The position numbers were made by a program, and so were the translations under genes. Below the pieces are notes generated by a model. It saw nothing but the letters and a program-made list of their open reading frames with translations, did not search any database and was not told where the DNA came from. Shown piece after piece: positions 1 through 8,004 of a DNA stretch of 10,589 bases. Each line of letters opens with the position of its first letter. The first letter of the stretch is position 1. The stretch is taken from the NCBI GenBank assembly GCA_025352765.1, contig JANXSI010000335.1, positions 1-10,589 on the forward strand. Reading direction: 5' to 3'. The stretch is from Devosia sp. Lineage in GTDB: Bacteria > Pseudomonadota > Alphaproteobacteria > Rhizobiales > Devosiaceae.

Positions 1-118
1 CGAGACCGGCAACCAATCCTGGCGCTTCAAAAACCGTAGCTGATCTCGCGGCTCGGCCAAGGCCCTACGAGACCGGCGCCATCCCGCAGAGGGGTCGCGA
101 TTGGACGCGAAAAGGGGG
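1..118 (-). pseudogene. Possible frame-disrupted continuation of the AddB-like gene
   Basis: This is the sequence downstream of the stop codon (TGA at 119-121) of the AddB-like gene, as far as the window edge. No single minus-strand frame continues the protein. One alternative frame reads IATPLRDGAG around 100-70, which faintly resembles the ATRDGQA motif that I recall following the LPVHFANGV-type segment in AddB-like proteins. The third frame reads ALAEPRDQLRFLKRQDWLPVS from about 63 to the edge and is open there, again with the look of the family's next helical segment. Two frame changes would be needed to join these pieces, which suggests decay or sequencing error. The matches are short and made by eye, and the spacing is roughly 30 nt longer than I would expect, so this call is weak. 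Confidence 0.3.
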
Positions 119-949
119 TCATTGTTGGAAGCGATTTGACACGCCGTTTGCAAAATGAACCGGCAGCCCACTCTCGGAGGTAAGAACGACCATGTGATCG
201 TCGCAAGGGCTTGTGTCTGCCGCGATGATCGCCACGTCCGAGGCCGCCACGTCGCCCGAGGCGAGCAATTGACGCACCCACCTAAGTGCCTCGACGACCT
301 CCGAGCGAGGATCTGCGCAAACCTCGCATACGACGTCTCGCGGATCGTGATCCTCAATGAGCGTTAGTCTCCCATTGAACCAATTTCTGTCTCTACTACC
401 GACTGCTTCCCAGGTCACAGGGATCCGGTCAGCCAACGCTTGAAGCAGCGGGCGCCACGCTGGGTCAACATCTACCAGCCTGTGTAGGTGCACTTGTCCA
501 AGTAGCTTTGGAGCATGTTCCACCCGTTTGATCGCTTCGCTTAGCAATTGTGGTGGGAGAAGCACTCCCGGCGGTAGGCTTCGCCGTATCTGGTCTTCAA
601 TCCTCAGCAGATCTCGGAATCTGGGACTTGCTTCTGCCTCCACCGTCAGCTCGATCCCCGCAGACCAAATCCTCTCAAGAGTGGACAGTACGGCGCGCGC
701 CATGCCTGGTTGACTACGGGCGTTCTCAAACTCCTCGAACCCGCCTCTGGCCAACGCGGCACGTATTGGCGGCACAAGTAAGGGCTCGTCAGCAGGGCGA
801 AAAAACCCGCCTGCCAAACGTGCGGCCAAGACCGGGAAAGTCACGATATCCAACCCGATGTCGCTATCGCGAGCAGCTGTAGCCCTACGTGTGCGGTAGG
901 CGAGTTTGCTGTCCACAACAACTGTTCGGCGAAGCATTTTCGCTGGCAC
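119..949 (-). CDS. AddB-like helicase/PD-(D/E)XK nuclease family protein, N-terminal part only
   Basis: The 276-residue product resembles the N-terminal, inactivated-helicase half of the AddB-like 'PD-(D/E)XK nuclease family' proteins. These work with UvrD/AddA-type helicases in DNA end processing. Visible family features are a first strand and helix (TVVVDSKLAYRTRRATAA, 9-26), a TFPVLAARLAG segment (37-47), the EVVEALRWVRQLLASG helix (217-232) followed by the strand DVAIIAAD (238-245), and GLPVHFANGV (261-270). Homologues usually run for many hundreds of residues and end in the nuclease domain. Here the frame stops at 276, so the nuclease half is missing or out of frame. The N-terminus also looks about 25-30 residues short. 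The start is GTG at 949, or ATG at 937; no strong Shine-Dalgarno is visible. The gene begins 12 bp after the stop of the giant helicase gene and in the same frame, so it is probably co-transcribed and translated by coupling. Family assignment is from recognition, not a search. It may be a pseudogene. Confidence 0.62.
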   Translation of the reverse strand: MPAKMLRRTVVVDSKLAYRTRRATAARDSDIGLDIVTFPVLAARLAGGFFRPADEPLLVPPIRAALARGGFEEFENARSQPGMARAVLSTLERIWSAGIELTVEAEASPRFRDLLRIEDQIRRSLPPGVLLPPQLLSEAIKRVEHAPKLLGQVHLHRLVDVDPAWRPLLQALADRIPVTWEAVGSRDRNWFNGRLTLIEDHDPRDVVCEVCADPRSEVVEALRWVRQLLASGDVAASDVAIIAADTSPCDDHMVVLTSESGLPVHFANGVSNRFQQ

Positions 950-961
950 GGGAGCTAACGC

Positions 962-3900
962 CTACGCGCGTACATGAGATAGTTCACCAGAAGCCGCGGC
1001 CCTAGCTAGCCTAATCGCAGACGCAAACCGGGACCTTGAGGTCGCTCTCAGCCGCTGAAGAGAGAAGTGCTCCGCAAATTTTTGTAGGATACCTTCCTCA
1101 TCCATTTTCAGTGCCAAGTAGGGCGCCGCAAAGCTTGCAAGCTCGATCTCAGGAATGTCTTCATAGCTGCGTACGTCCAGAGGCGCATCGCGGAAGGGAA
1201 CAAGTGTTCCCGGAACCGACCCCAACGGCCAGACTATCGTTCGTTCGCCCTCGCGTGTTCGGGGATACTCACGCTTAGTCGCGGCGCTTACCAACGATTG
1301 AATCACATTGCCCGTGCGATCCTTCTCGTGGGCGCGTGCAACGCGGATTGCTAAGACGTCGGCAAAAATCGGCCCCTCGCCGGAAACAAAAGTGTCAATG
1401 AGGGTGACGAGCGTCTCACGGTAGTCAATGTCGTATAGCCGGCTGGGATCCAGCGAAAGCCCAGAGCTAGCAAAGTCGACGCGTTGGTAATTGCCGCCCT
1501 GCCATGCCTGGACCGGCGTCGCCACCCCTGGTGGGGCTACGGGGACCGGGCGGCCCGCATCGGGCTCTCTATCGCCAGATCCTATGCGGGCGACGATCGA
1601 GCAAATCGTCTCCAAGTACCGCTGCTTTTCGCCTGCGTCGGTGGCAGACCTTTGAAACTGAGGGACTTTAGTGAACCAATCCTCAGGGTCCGCAACGCGC
1701 TGCCGAACGAAAGTCTCGATCATTCCCTCTCGCAAAATGGACCTATGCGGCTCGGCCTCAGATTCGGCTGCCACGATGCTTTGGCGGAAGAACGCCAGGA
1801 GCTGGTAGGCGTCACGCTCGGTGATGGATCCCTCTCCCTCCAGCAACTCACCTAAGTCAGCAGACAAGGGCGGTGCCACTTCGATGGGGTCGCCACTACC
1901 CTCTTCGACCCGTGCCGCAATTGGACTCCGATCGCCGTCCGTTCCTTCATCTGGTGGGATGCTGACAACCAAATCTGCGACCGCATATCGCGAACTGTTT
2001 CTATCGTTCGCGCGTAGCCCGTCGAGTTTGGTAGCAAGCTTCTGGAGCTCAAGCGCTGGGTTGGCGAACCAGTCCGTCGACCAAACGCGAAGAATCGTCC
2101 AACCTAAACCCTCAAGGACTTCCTGGCGAATTCTGTCACGATCGCGAGCACTTTTTGAGGAGTGGTACGGGGCTCCATCGCACTCAACACCTGCTAGAAA
2201 ATGACCAGGGCGATCTGGGTCGAGGACGCCGAGATCTATTCGAAAACCAGAGACGCCAACTTGCGGGAGCGTGTCGTAGCCCCTCCCGCGCAGGAGATCG
2301 GCAACCGCCGTCTCGAAGTCGCTGTCGGCCTCGCGACCGACCGACTGGTACGACATCCGTCCCTTCTGCTCCACGTACTCCAAGTACCGTTGAAGCTTGA
2401 CAACCCCATCGTTCGACGTCTCACTTGGTTTAGTGTCCACAGAACCCATGGAAGTGAAGAGAGCTATCCGCTGACGGGCACGGGAAAACAGCACGTTCAA
2501 GCGCCGGTGGCCCTGTTTACTATTTATCGGGCCGAAACGCTGTTCTACAACGGTAGCGCCGGCCTTTCGTCCGTACGTGAGCGATATGAAGATGTAGTCG
2601 CGCTCATCCCCTTGGACGTTCTCAAGGTTCTTGACGAAGACTTCTTCGCCCCGTCGTTCGACCTTCGCACGATAACGCGTTACGGCATCGTCTCCGCCCT
2701 CGTAACGATTAATCGTTTCGCGGATGAGGTCGCGCTGATCGGTGTTGATTGCGACAATACCTAAAGTCGGTGTTTCATTTTCGGGCAAGTCGGCGTGTGC
2801 CCTCATAAATCGGATTGCCTCTTCCGCTACGCGCTCCGCTTCCGCAAGGTTCCTTCTTGACTGGTAAGTGCCGTCGACGCGCACGAGGTCGATCGAAAAT
2901 GCCCCTGGCTCCGGGGCTGGGAAGGTTATCAGCTTGTTGTCGTAGAAGTTCTCGTTTGAGAAACGAATTAGGCTCTCGCACCTACTTCTGTAATGCCACT
3001 TTAGTTGGCGTACATTTCCGAAAACCTTCTGGCAGCGTTCCAGGATCGACTCATCGTCGACGTCGTCCAATTCTCCCTCGTCGTCGCCGGCAGATTCGGA
3101 TGTCCTGTCGAAGAAGTTAGTTGGGGGCAGCTGCTTTTGGTCTCCAACAACGACAATCTGCGAAACCCTCAGCATGGCACCCAGGGCATCTTCAGGCTTC
3201 ATCTGCGAAGCCTCATCGATCACCAGCACGTCATATTGCATTGGCGATGCATCCAAGTACTTCGCCAATGAAAGGGGGGACATCATCGTGCAAGGCTTCA
3301 ACATCCGAATGGTCTCGCCGGCGCGGCGCATCAGCCCGCGAACCTTCGTGTGACCTCTCTGTCGCGCGAACTCTCGCTGCAAGAGTCCCATCTCCGTGAA
3401 GTTGCGTGCTGGCCCGGATCGAATGCCGGCGGGGGGCGAAACTTGCGACAGCTTCCGCCTGAGATTGGCTCGATCAGTCTCTATGCGACGCTTGTCTTGG
3501 TCGACGAAGGTTTTGCGTTGAGCATCGAGGGTATTGCCGCTCGCGCGCGCCAACACGGCGGAGCTATCTATCGCATCGGTGGCGGCATGTTGCGCGACAG
3601 CTTTCGAAAAAGCTCCGAGAATGTCCTCTGCTGAGAGGATCGACGAATGGGCCCATTCAACAAAAGAGCCAATACCAAGGTCTCTGAGCCCGGTTGCCTC
3701 TCGGTTAAGGGTGACAAACTCTTGCAGCTGCCCTTCTGCCTCGCCTACCCGTTGCGCCCACCCTGGCTCGTCCGGTGTTTTGTCTCCAAAAAATACAGAC
3801 AGCTCACCTTTCAACTTTTCAATTTCTTGAGATGCCGTCGCGTGGTTTGCCACTAAGCCGGCGAGCTTGCGTCGATACTCGCCCATGCCCGGCTCAAGCA

Positions 3901-6900
3901 GCCGAGCCCGAACTGTTTCTGGTTGCGCAGGGCAGGCAGCGACCCATTCCGCAGCTTGCTGCAGCGCGCGGGCGACAACCGGATCGAGGATTGGCTTGTC
4001 GAACGGAGGTGGCGCATGAAGGTCGGAAACTGCCGATCGTGCGCTGCGAAGTTCTACGAGCGAGCGACGAAGCTCTGCCATTTTCTCCACGGACAGGGGC
4101 TCTGTGGCGAGATAACCGCTTGGGTCTATCGAGGCAACCAGACTACGATCGTCTAGGGCACGCCTCCAGCCCTGCTTGGCTACCTTCGCGGACGGTGACA
4201 GCGCGCCCTCACTGGTGCCGGCGATCAGGTCCAACCAAGCGTCTGCAGCTGCCGAGTTGCGCTCCAAGGTCTCTAGGGCATCGGGACCGAGTTGAAAGAT
4301 TCGATGAACTACTTGATGGAACGGGTCGAATTTCGCGAGTTGCTCGGCGATGCTCTTTCTAGCCGCGCCAGCTGCGACAACGTCGTCTAGTGGCGTCCTG
4401 ATACCCTTCCACAGGTCGCCAAAGAGTTGACGTCCAGTGCGGTCGTCGGGCAATTCCAAGACCTCTTTAAGATGCCTTGCAAGCTTCTCCAAATCGGCTG
4501 CATTTTCGCTGGCGTTGCCCCTCATATCCATACGCTTGAGAAAGGCAGAAACTTCCCTCTCCTCAGACCCTAAGCTCGAGACAAAGCGGCTCAGCGCCGG
4601 TCTACGCAAAACACTGGTGGCTAGCTCGATCTGGGGGAGACTTGGCCATGATGTGAGCCCAGAAAGATCAAATAAACGAGATAAGCGGTCTTCTTCTTTG
4701 ATGGCGGCGATCCAGCGCGCGCGAAGGCTCGAAAACTCCCGGTGATCAATCGCGGCGACGAAGGGCATCCACGACCGTAACTCGCTCGGGATCTTCCCTA
4801 TCAGAGTAGCCCCCAATGCCGCGGCAGACACGATGGACAGTGATGAGGCTTCGTCAATTTGCAGTGCGGAAAGCGTCGGCGAAAGCTCTTCAAGCGCGCG
4901 TTGCAGCTTGTTTCCAGCGGTGGCGCGACGATCCAGGCGGGCAACCATCTCCTTCGCAGGCAGCGAAATCAAACCTGGATCTAGCTCAGAGGAAACCAAC
5001 CTTACCGCTAGTTCAAGCATAGCATCTTCGGGCAGTGGACCTCCCTCGCATAGGTCGGCAACACTGGACTCCAGCTTTCGAATGGTCTCGGAAAGGTCTA
5101 GCGCAGCCCGAAATGGGCCTAGGTCTCCTTTCGATAGTTTTGTGACAAGCCCCTCGTCGACTACTGCCGGCAATTCGTCCAGACGCGCCTTTAGGCTTTC
5201 CCACTCGTCACGATGGACGACGCCCTCATCTGCCAGTGCTTTGCGGGCCGCATCCAATGCTCCCTGGCCGTCCTGAAAGAGCCGAATGAGGCGCATAAGG
5301 TCCTGCTGATCAGCGCGGCTGAGGTCGGCTCGTTCGAGCATAGTCCAGGGGCTAGATGCGACCGCTCCGTACCGGGTAGAGAACGGTCCGCAAAGGTCGG
5401 CGAACACTTGGACTCGACCTCGAGCGTCGGCCAAGACCAATGGGTCCGATATAACTTCCTTGGGAATGGATAGCGTCTCGGCTTGGTCAACATTCGGGTC
5501 GTTGCGGACGGTTCGCAGCGCGGCCCAAATCGCCTCGAAAGGGGTGGCACCCGCCGTGCTTGGTAAGTTCATGGCGTTGGCATAGCTATTCAAGACGTCT
5601 CTCGCGCGCCGCCAAGTCGGATCGACTGGTTGTTTGAAGCTTCGCCCGTCACCGGCCGTCTGCAAACGTCTCTCGAGGCTATGAACGACCGCCTTAGGAG
5701 CCGACTTGTCGGAGTGCAATTCTAGACAAAACTCACCGAGACCAGAAGCGTCCAGTCGTCGCTTTACAACCTCCAGGGCTGCCTGCTTTTCGGCCAAGAA
5801 CAACACGGTCTTCCCGACCGAAAGCACGTTCGCAATCACGTTGGTGATTGTTTGGGATTTGCCGGTCCCCGGCGGTCCATGGATCACCAGGTTCTTACCC
5901 TGCATTAGGTCCACCAAGGCACTGTGCTGGGAGGCGTCAGCGTCTTGCACAAGGACTGGTGCCAACTCCTCTACCTTAGGTGAGTCGATATCATAATCTT
6001 CTGGCCATAAGCTGCTCGCCGCTGCGCCCTCGTCTTGTCCACTTCCACTTAGGAGTGACCTGACAAGTGGATTTAAGGCGGGGTGCTGCGGCCATTTTTC
6101 GGGGTTGGTGTCCTCATAGATTGCAATTCGGTTGAACGCAAAATGACCTAGGACAAGCCACCTATGGATTTGCCACCGGGCCAGGCCCTGAATGCTCTGC
6201 TGCACTTGAGCAAAATACTGTTCAATGGTCTGAACCGTGTCCCCGTCATCGCTACCAAATGTCGGCAGAGCGCGGCCGTATTTGTCGCTTTCGAGAAATT
6301 TTTGGAGGCTTACGTTAGACTCTGCAGTCTCCTCTCGGGCCGAGACGTAAAACGCCTTTTTACCTCGGGGTGTGGAGGTTTCAATTTTCACTGGAAGTAA
6401 CAGGAGTGGGGCGAAATTTGCCTTGTCGGAAGCGTCGCTCTCGTACCATTCGAGAAAGCCCAGTCCGATATGAAGCGTAGACAAACCAGCTTCTTGTTCT
6501 GCGAGGCGTGCCTCTGCAGAAATCTTATCGAGCTGTCGCTCGAGTTCGTCGGGATACAGAAGGGTTTGAAGTAACGAATCCGTGTGTGCCGGCTTCGAGC
6601 TTTTTGCGTTCAATTCGGGGTTGGGATCAATACCGAGTGTTCGCGCGTGCTCTGCCCGGTTTACGTCTGCCCGGCGTTGTCTGGGAGGAAGTCCCAGTTG
6701 GATCCTCGTTCGGTCTCTAAGGGCACCTTCTGCTTTGAGCAGAGTTGCCTCGTCACTACCACCTGCGGCTTCGATTGCCTCAAGGGCCACAAGGTACTCG
6801 AGGTCTGAATGTTTGGCATGTTCAAGAGCCGCCACAAACTCCTCAGTTTTTTCCTCGGCCGGTGCACCACTAGGTTCGGGAAGGGCGGAGATCCGCAGAG

Positions 6901-7420
6901 AGACATCCTCGCCAACTAGTTTGGAATACACATCTTCAATAATCTCGTCGTGAAACTGGACCTGGCGTTTTGAGTTTCCTCGCACCGGGTAGTTTAGCAT
7001 CCTGTTCCGCTTCGTGAGGTCGAGCAGGCGAAGACGCAATTCGTCAAAGAGCCCTTTCAGGCGCTGGTCCTCCGCAGTAGTCATTTCTGCTCCATCCCCC
7101 TCACTGAACTGTAAGTCGCTCCGGCTAGTCGGGTCCAACTGAAAACGGACGGCCGCCGGCCGATCTGGCGTCTCTTTTTTTGGTACTCGACGCTCTATTG
7201 CACCTGGCATCGGAGGCAGCTGAATCCCTCGGCGCTTTGCGAACGCTCTTAGTCTTCGGGCTAGTTCGACTGATCGATCGGTCTTGCGATGTGCCAGCTC
7301 TTCTAAAATCTTGAGAATGCGCTGCTCTGTTAGAAGTGCCGAGTTATTGGACAAAACCTCGAGTTGCTCGATGGTTTGACGGCCATAGGGTCGATTAGGA
7401 ACCATGTCAAAAATGATCAA
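962..7420 (-). CDS. hhe: Giant DUF4011 / SF1 helicase / Vsr-like nuclease / DUF3320 protein (Hhe-type anti-phage protein)
   Basis: A 2152-residue cytoplasmic protein. Residues 1-112 are unrecognised and charged. DUF4011 begins near 120 (LRLRLLDLTKRNRMLNY, 128-144) and runs to the helicase. The SF1 helicase shows Walker A GPPGTGKS (515-522), motif Ia around 539-556 (VLFLAEKQAALE), Walker B VLVIDEASQ (1398-1406), motif III VVGDQKQLPPT (1424-1434), motif IV WHYRSR (1475-1480), motif V NVQGDERD (1601-1608) and motif VI GHRRLNVLFSRAR (1637-1649). A Vsr-like PD-(D/E)XK nuclease of the MTES_1575 type follows: SDFE (1700-1703), RIDL with D1729, and ECDG with E1746 and D1748, then H1753. All catalytic positions appear intact. 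The C-terminus (about 1995-2145) matches DUF3320. About 875 mostly helical residues separate Walker A from Walker B. This order matches the DUF4011-helicase-Vsr (Hhe) phage-defence protein described in a 2020 survey of anti-phage genes, so it probably unwinds and cuts foreign DNA; that role is inferred. The listed start is TTG at 7420; ATG at 7405 is also possible, and ATG at 7084 has the best ribosome binding site. Confidence 0.92.
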   Translation of the reverse strand: MIIFDMVPNRPYGRQTIEQLEVLSNNSALLTEQRILKILEELAHRKTDRSVELARRLRAFAKRRGIQLPPMPGAIERRVPKKETPDRPAAVRFQLDPTSRSDLQFSEGDGAEMTTAEDQRLKGLFDELRLRLLDLTKRNRMLNYPVRGNSKRQVQFHDEIIEDVYSKLVGEDVSLRISALPEPSGAPAEEKTEEFVAALEHAKHSDLEYLVALEAIEAAGGSDEATLLKAEGALRDRTRIQLGLPPRQRRADVNRAEHARTLGIDPNPELNAKSSKPAHTDSLLQTLLYPDELERQLDKISAEARLAEQEAGLSTLHIGLGFLEWYESDASDKANFAPLLLLPVKIETSTPRGKKAFYVSAREETAESNVSLQKFLESDKYGRALPTFGSDDGDTVQTIEQYFAQVQQSIQGLARWQIHRWLVLGHFAFNRIAIYEDTNPEKWPQHPALNPLVRSLLSGSGQDEGAAASSLWPEDYDIDSPKVEELAPVLVQDADASQHSALVDLMQGKNLVIHGPPGTGKSQTITNVIANVLSVGKTVLFLAEKQAALEVVKRRLDASGLGEFCLELHSDKSAPKAVVHSLERRLQTAGDGRSFKQPVDPTWRRARDVLNSYANAMNLPSTAGATPFEAIWAALRTVRNDPNVDQAETLSIPKEVISDPLVLADARGRVQVFADLCGPFSTRYGAVASSPWTMLERADLSRADQQDLMRLIRLFQDGQGALDAARKALADEGVVHRDEWESLKARLDELPAVVDEGLVTKLSKGDLGPFRAALDLSETIRKLESSVADLCEGGPLPEDAMLELAVRLVSSELDPGLISLPAKEMVARLDRRATAGNKLQRALEELSPTLSALQIDEASSLSIVSAAALGATLIGKIPSELRSWMPFVAAIDHREFSSLRARWIAAIKEEDRLSRLFDLSGLTSWPSLPQIELATSVLRRPALSRFVSSLGSEEREVSAFLKRMDMRGNASENAADLEKLARHLKEVLELPDDRTGRQLFGDLWKGIRTPLDDVVAAGAARKSIAEQLAKFDPFHQVVHRIFQLGPDALETLERNSAAADAWLDLIAGTSEGALSPSAKVAKQGWRRALDDRSLVASIDPSGYLATEPLSVEKMAELRRSLVELRSARSAVSDLHAPPPFDKPILDPVVARALQQAAEWVAACPAQPETVRARLLEPGMGEYRRKLAGLVANHATASQEIEKLKGELSVFFGDKTPDEPGWAQRVGEAEGQLQEFVTLNREATGLRDLGIGSFVEWAHSSILSAEDILGAFSKAVAQHAATDAIDSSAVLARASGNTLDAQRKTFVDQDKRRIETDRANLRRKLSQVSPPAGIRSGPARNFTEMGLLQREFARQRGHTKVRGLMRRAGETIRMLKPCTMMSPLSLAKYLDASPMQYDVLVIDEASQMKPEDALGAMLRVSQIVVVGDQKQLPPTNFFDRTSESAGDDEGELDDVDDESILERCQKVFGNVRQLKWHYRSRCESLIRFSNENFYDNKLITFPAPEPGAFSIDLVRVDGTYQSRRNLAEAERVAEEAIRFMRAHADLPENETPTLGIVAINTDQRDLIRETINRYEGGDDAVTRYRAKVERRGEEVFVKNLENVQGDERDYIFISLTYGRKAGATVVEQRFGPINSKQGHRRLNVLFSRARQRIALFTSMGSVDTKPSETSNDGVVKLQRYLEYVEQKGRMSYQSVGREADSDFETAVADLLRGRGYDTLPQVGVSGFRIDLGVLDPDRPGHFLAGVECDGAPYHSSKSARDRDRIRQEVLEGLGWTILRVWSTDWFANPALELQKLATKLDGLRANDRNSSRYAVADLVVSIPPDEGTDGDRSPIAARVEEGSGDPIEVAPPLSADLGELLEGEGSITERDAYQLLAFFRQSIVAAESEAEPHRSILREGMIETFVRQRVADPEDWFTKVPQFQRSATDAGEKQRYLETICSIVARIGSGDREPDAGRPVPVAPPGVATPVQAWQGGNYQRVDFASSGLSLDPSRLYDIDYRETLVTLIDTFVSGEGPIFADVLAIRVARAHEKDRTGNVIQSLVSAATKREYPRTREGERTIVWPLGSVPGTLVPFRDAPLDVRSYEDIPEIELASFAAPYLALKMDEEGILQKFAEHFSLQRLRATSRSRFASAIRLARAAASGELSHVRA
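7090..7093 (-). promoter_or_regulatory. Ribosome binding site for an alternative start of the giant helicase
   Basis: On the minus strand GGAG lies five nucleotides (CAGAA) before an in-frame ATG at 7084-7082, which is Met113 of the long form. This is better placed than anything at the upstream TTG (7420; AGGG only 2 nt before it) or ATG (7405; AGGG 17 nt before it). Starting here would give a protein of 2040 residues that begins just before the DUF4011 domain, and would leave 7085-7420 as leader. The upstream 112 codons still read like plausible protein, so I kept the long form as the gene extent. Confidence 0.4.
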
Positions 7421-7665
7421 TACCCTGAATGGGTCGCAGCACCGTAGCTGCTAAATCTCCGCATTCAAGGCTCTCGGAGGCATCCGATTGACGTTCCATC
7501 CGGCGGTCCAGTGTTTTCTGGAGCGATCAGCCGTTTCTGTTGTCTTGCGTGCCTCTTAGGTCGTTCGACGCTGATCTAGTTCGAGGATTCTGGGTCTGTT
7601 GAGAGGGCGACGTTTGGCCTTGAAAAAGCGCAGACAGAAAACGTTACAACCTCCGCGCCCGGAAC

Positions 7666-7708
7666 GCCGGCTCTGTCGGCCGTGATTGTTTGAGCACGGT
7701 AAGCCGGC
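7666..7708 (-). terminator. Nested imperfect hairpin after the small-gene pair
   Basis: An outer GCCGGC/GCCGGC pair (7666-7671 with 7703-7708) encloses an inner CCGTG/CACGG pair (7680-7684 with 7695-7699) around a 10-nt loop. The internal bulges are unequal, 8 nt on one side and 3 on the other. It lies about 60 bp beyond the stop at 7768 in the direction of transcription. There is no T-run right after it, so it is not a textbook intrinsic terminator. It could be a terminator, an RNA-stabilising structure or chance. Confidence 0.3.
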
Positions 7709-7717
7709 CTGCTTTCA

Positions 7718-7731
7718 GGGACGATCGTCCC
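7718..7731. repeat. Perfect 14-bp palindrome GGGACGATCGTCCC
   Basis: GGGACGATCGTCCC equals its own reverse complement over all 14 bases. It sits 37 bp beyond the stop of the 78-residue gene and about 300 bp upstream of the giant helicase gene. As RNA it could form GGGAC-GATC-GTCCC, part of a termination structure together with the neighbouring nested hairpin. As DNA it would suit a dimeric regulator. No second copy was noticed in the window. Confidence 0.45.
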
Positions 7732-7767
7732 ACGATGCAGGTCAAATGTGATTGGAGCGGCGTCCGG

Positions 7768-8004
7768 TCAGAGCGCGGGCGTCAGTCGTTCAAGCTTGCC
7801 GTCTGCTGTCACCCGGAATTGAGTGTGCAATTCAGCCAGGCGGCGACCGACTTCAGACCGATCCGCACCCCTCAAATCATGCTGGTCCACATGAACAATG
7901 GAGTGGCCGTCCGCCGTCTCGAATTGAACAGGAGGATGATCCGCTGGATACGCGGCGACTTTGAGTATGTTGCCAGCCCGGTCGTGGAGGATCGTGAGCC
8001 TCAT
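7768..8004 (-). CDS. Small hypothetical protein, second gene of a two-gene unit
   Basis: The 78-residue product is not recognised. It begins MRLTILHDRAGNILKVA and ends with VTADGKLERLTPAL. The short alternating hydrophobic runs suggest a small beta-rich fold with a helix around residues 46-62 (RGADRSEVGRRLAELHT). There is no signal peptide, membrane segment or cysteine motif. Its ATG (8002-8004) overlaps the TGA of the upstream gene as ATGA, and no separate Shine-Dalgarno is visible, so translation is probably coupled. An antisense frame (7690-8265, + strand) also stays open, but this minus-strand pair has the better gene arrangement. No function is proposed. Confidence 0.6.
   Translation of the reverse strand: MRLTILHDRAGNILKVAAYPADHPPVQFETADGHSIVHVDQHDLRGADRSEVGRRLAELHTQFRVTADGKLERLTPAL

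Larger units (their letters stand above)
7421..7767. other. Intergenic spacer with several inverted repeats; no gene seen
   Basis: About 347 bp separate the small-gene pair (ending at 7768) from the giant helicase gene (starting at 7420), both on the minus strand. No convincing coding frame is present. Structured elements are a small hairpin TCGGA-GGCA-TCCGA (7474-7487), GCAGC-ACCGTA-GCTGC (7436-7451), a nested imperfect hairpin (7666-7708) and a perfect palindrome (7718-7731). The helicase promoter should lie here, but I could not find a clear -35/-10 pair. The spacer size argues that the helicase operon is transcribed separately from the upstream small genes. Confidence 0.6.

Noticed and set aside
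3775..4362. 195-codon plus-strand open frame inside the giant helicase gene
   Set aside because: It is antisense to clearly coding sequence of the helicase and has low-complexity, arginine- and proline-rich content typical of shadow frames. The same applies to the other plus-strand frames between 962 and 7420.
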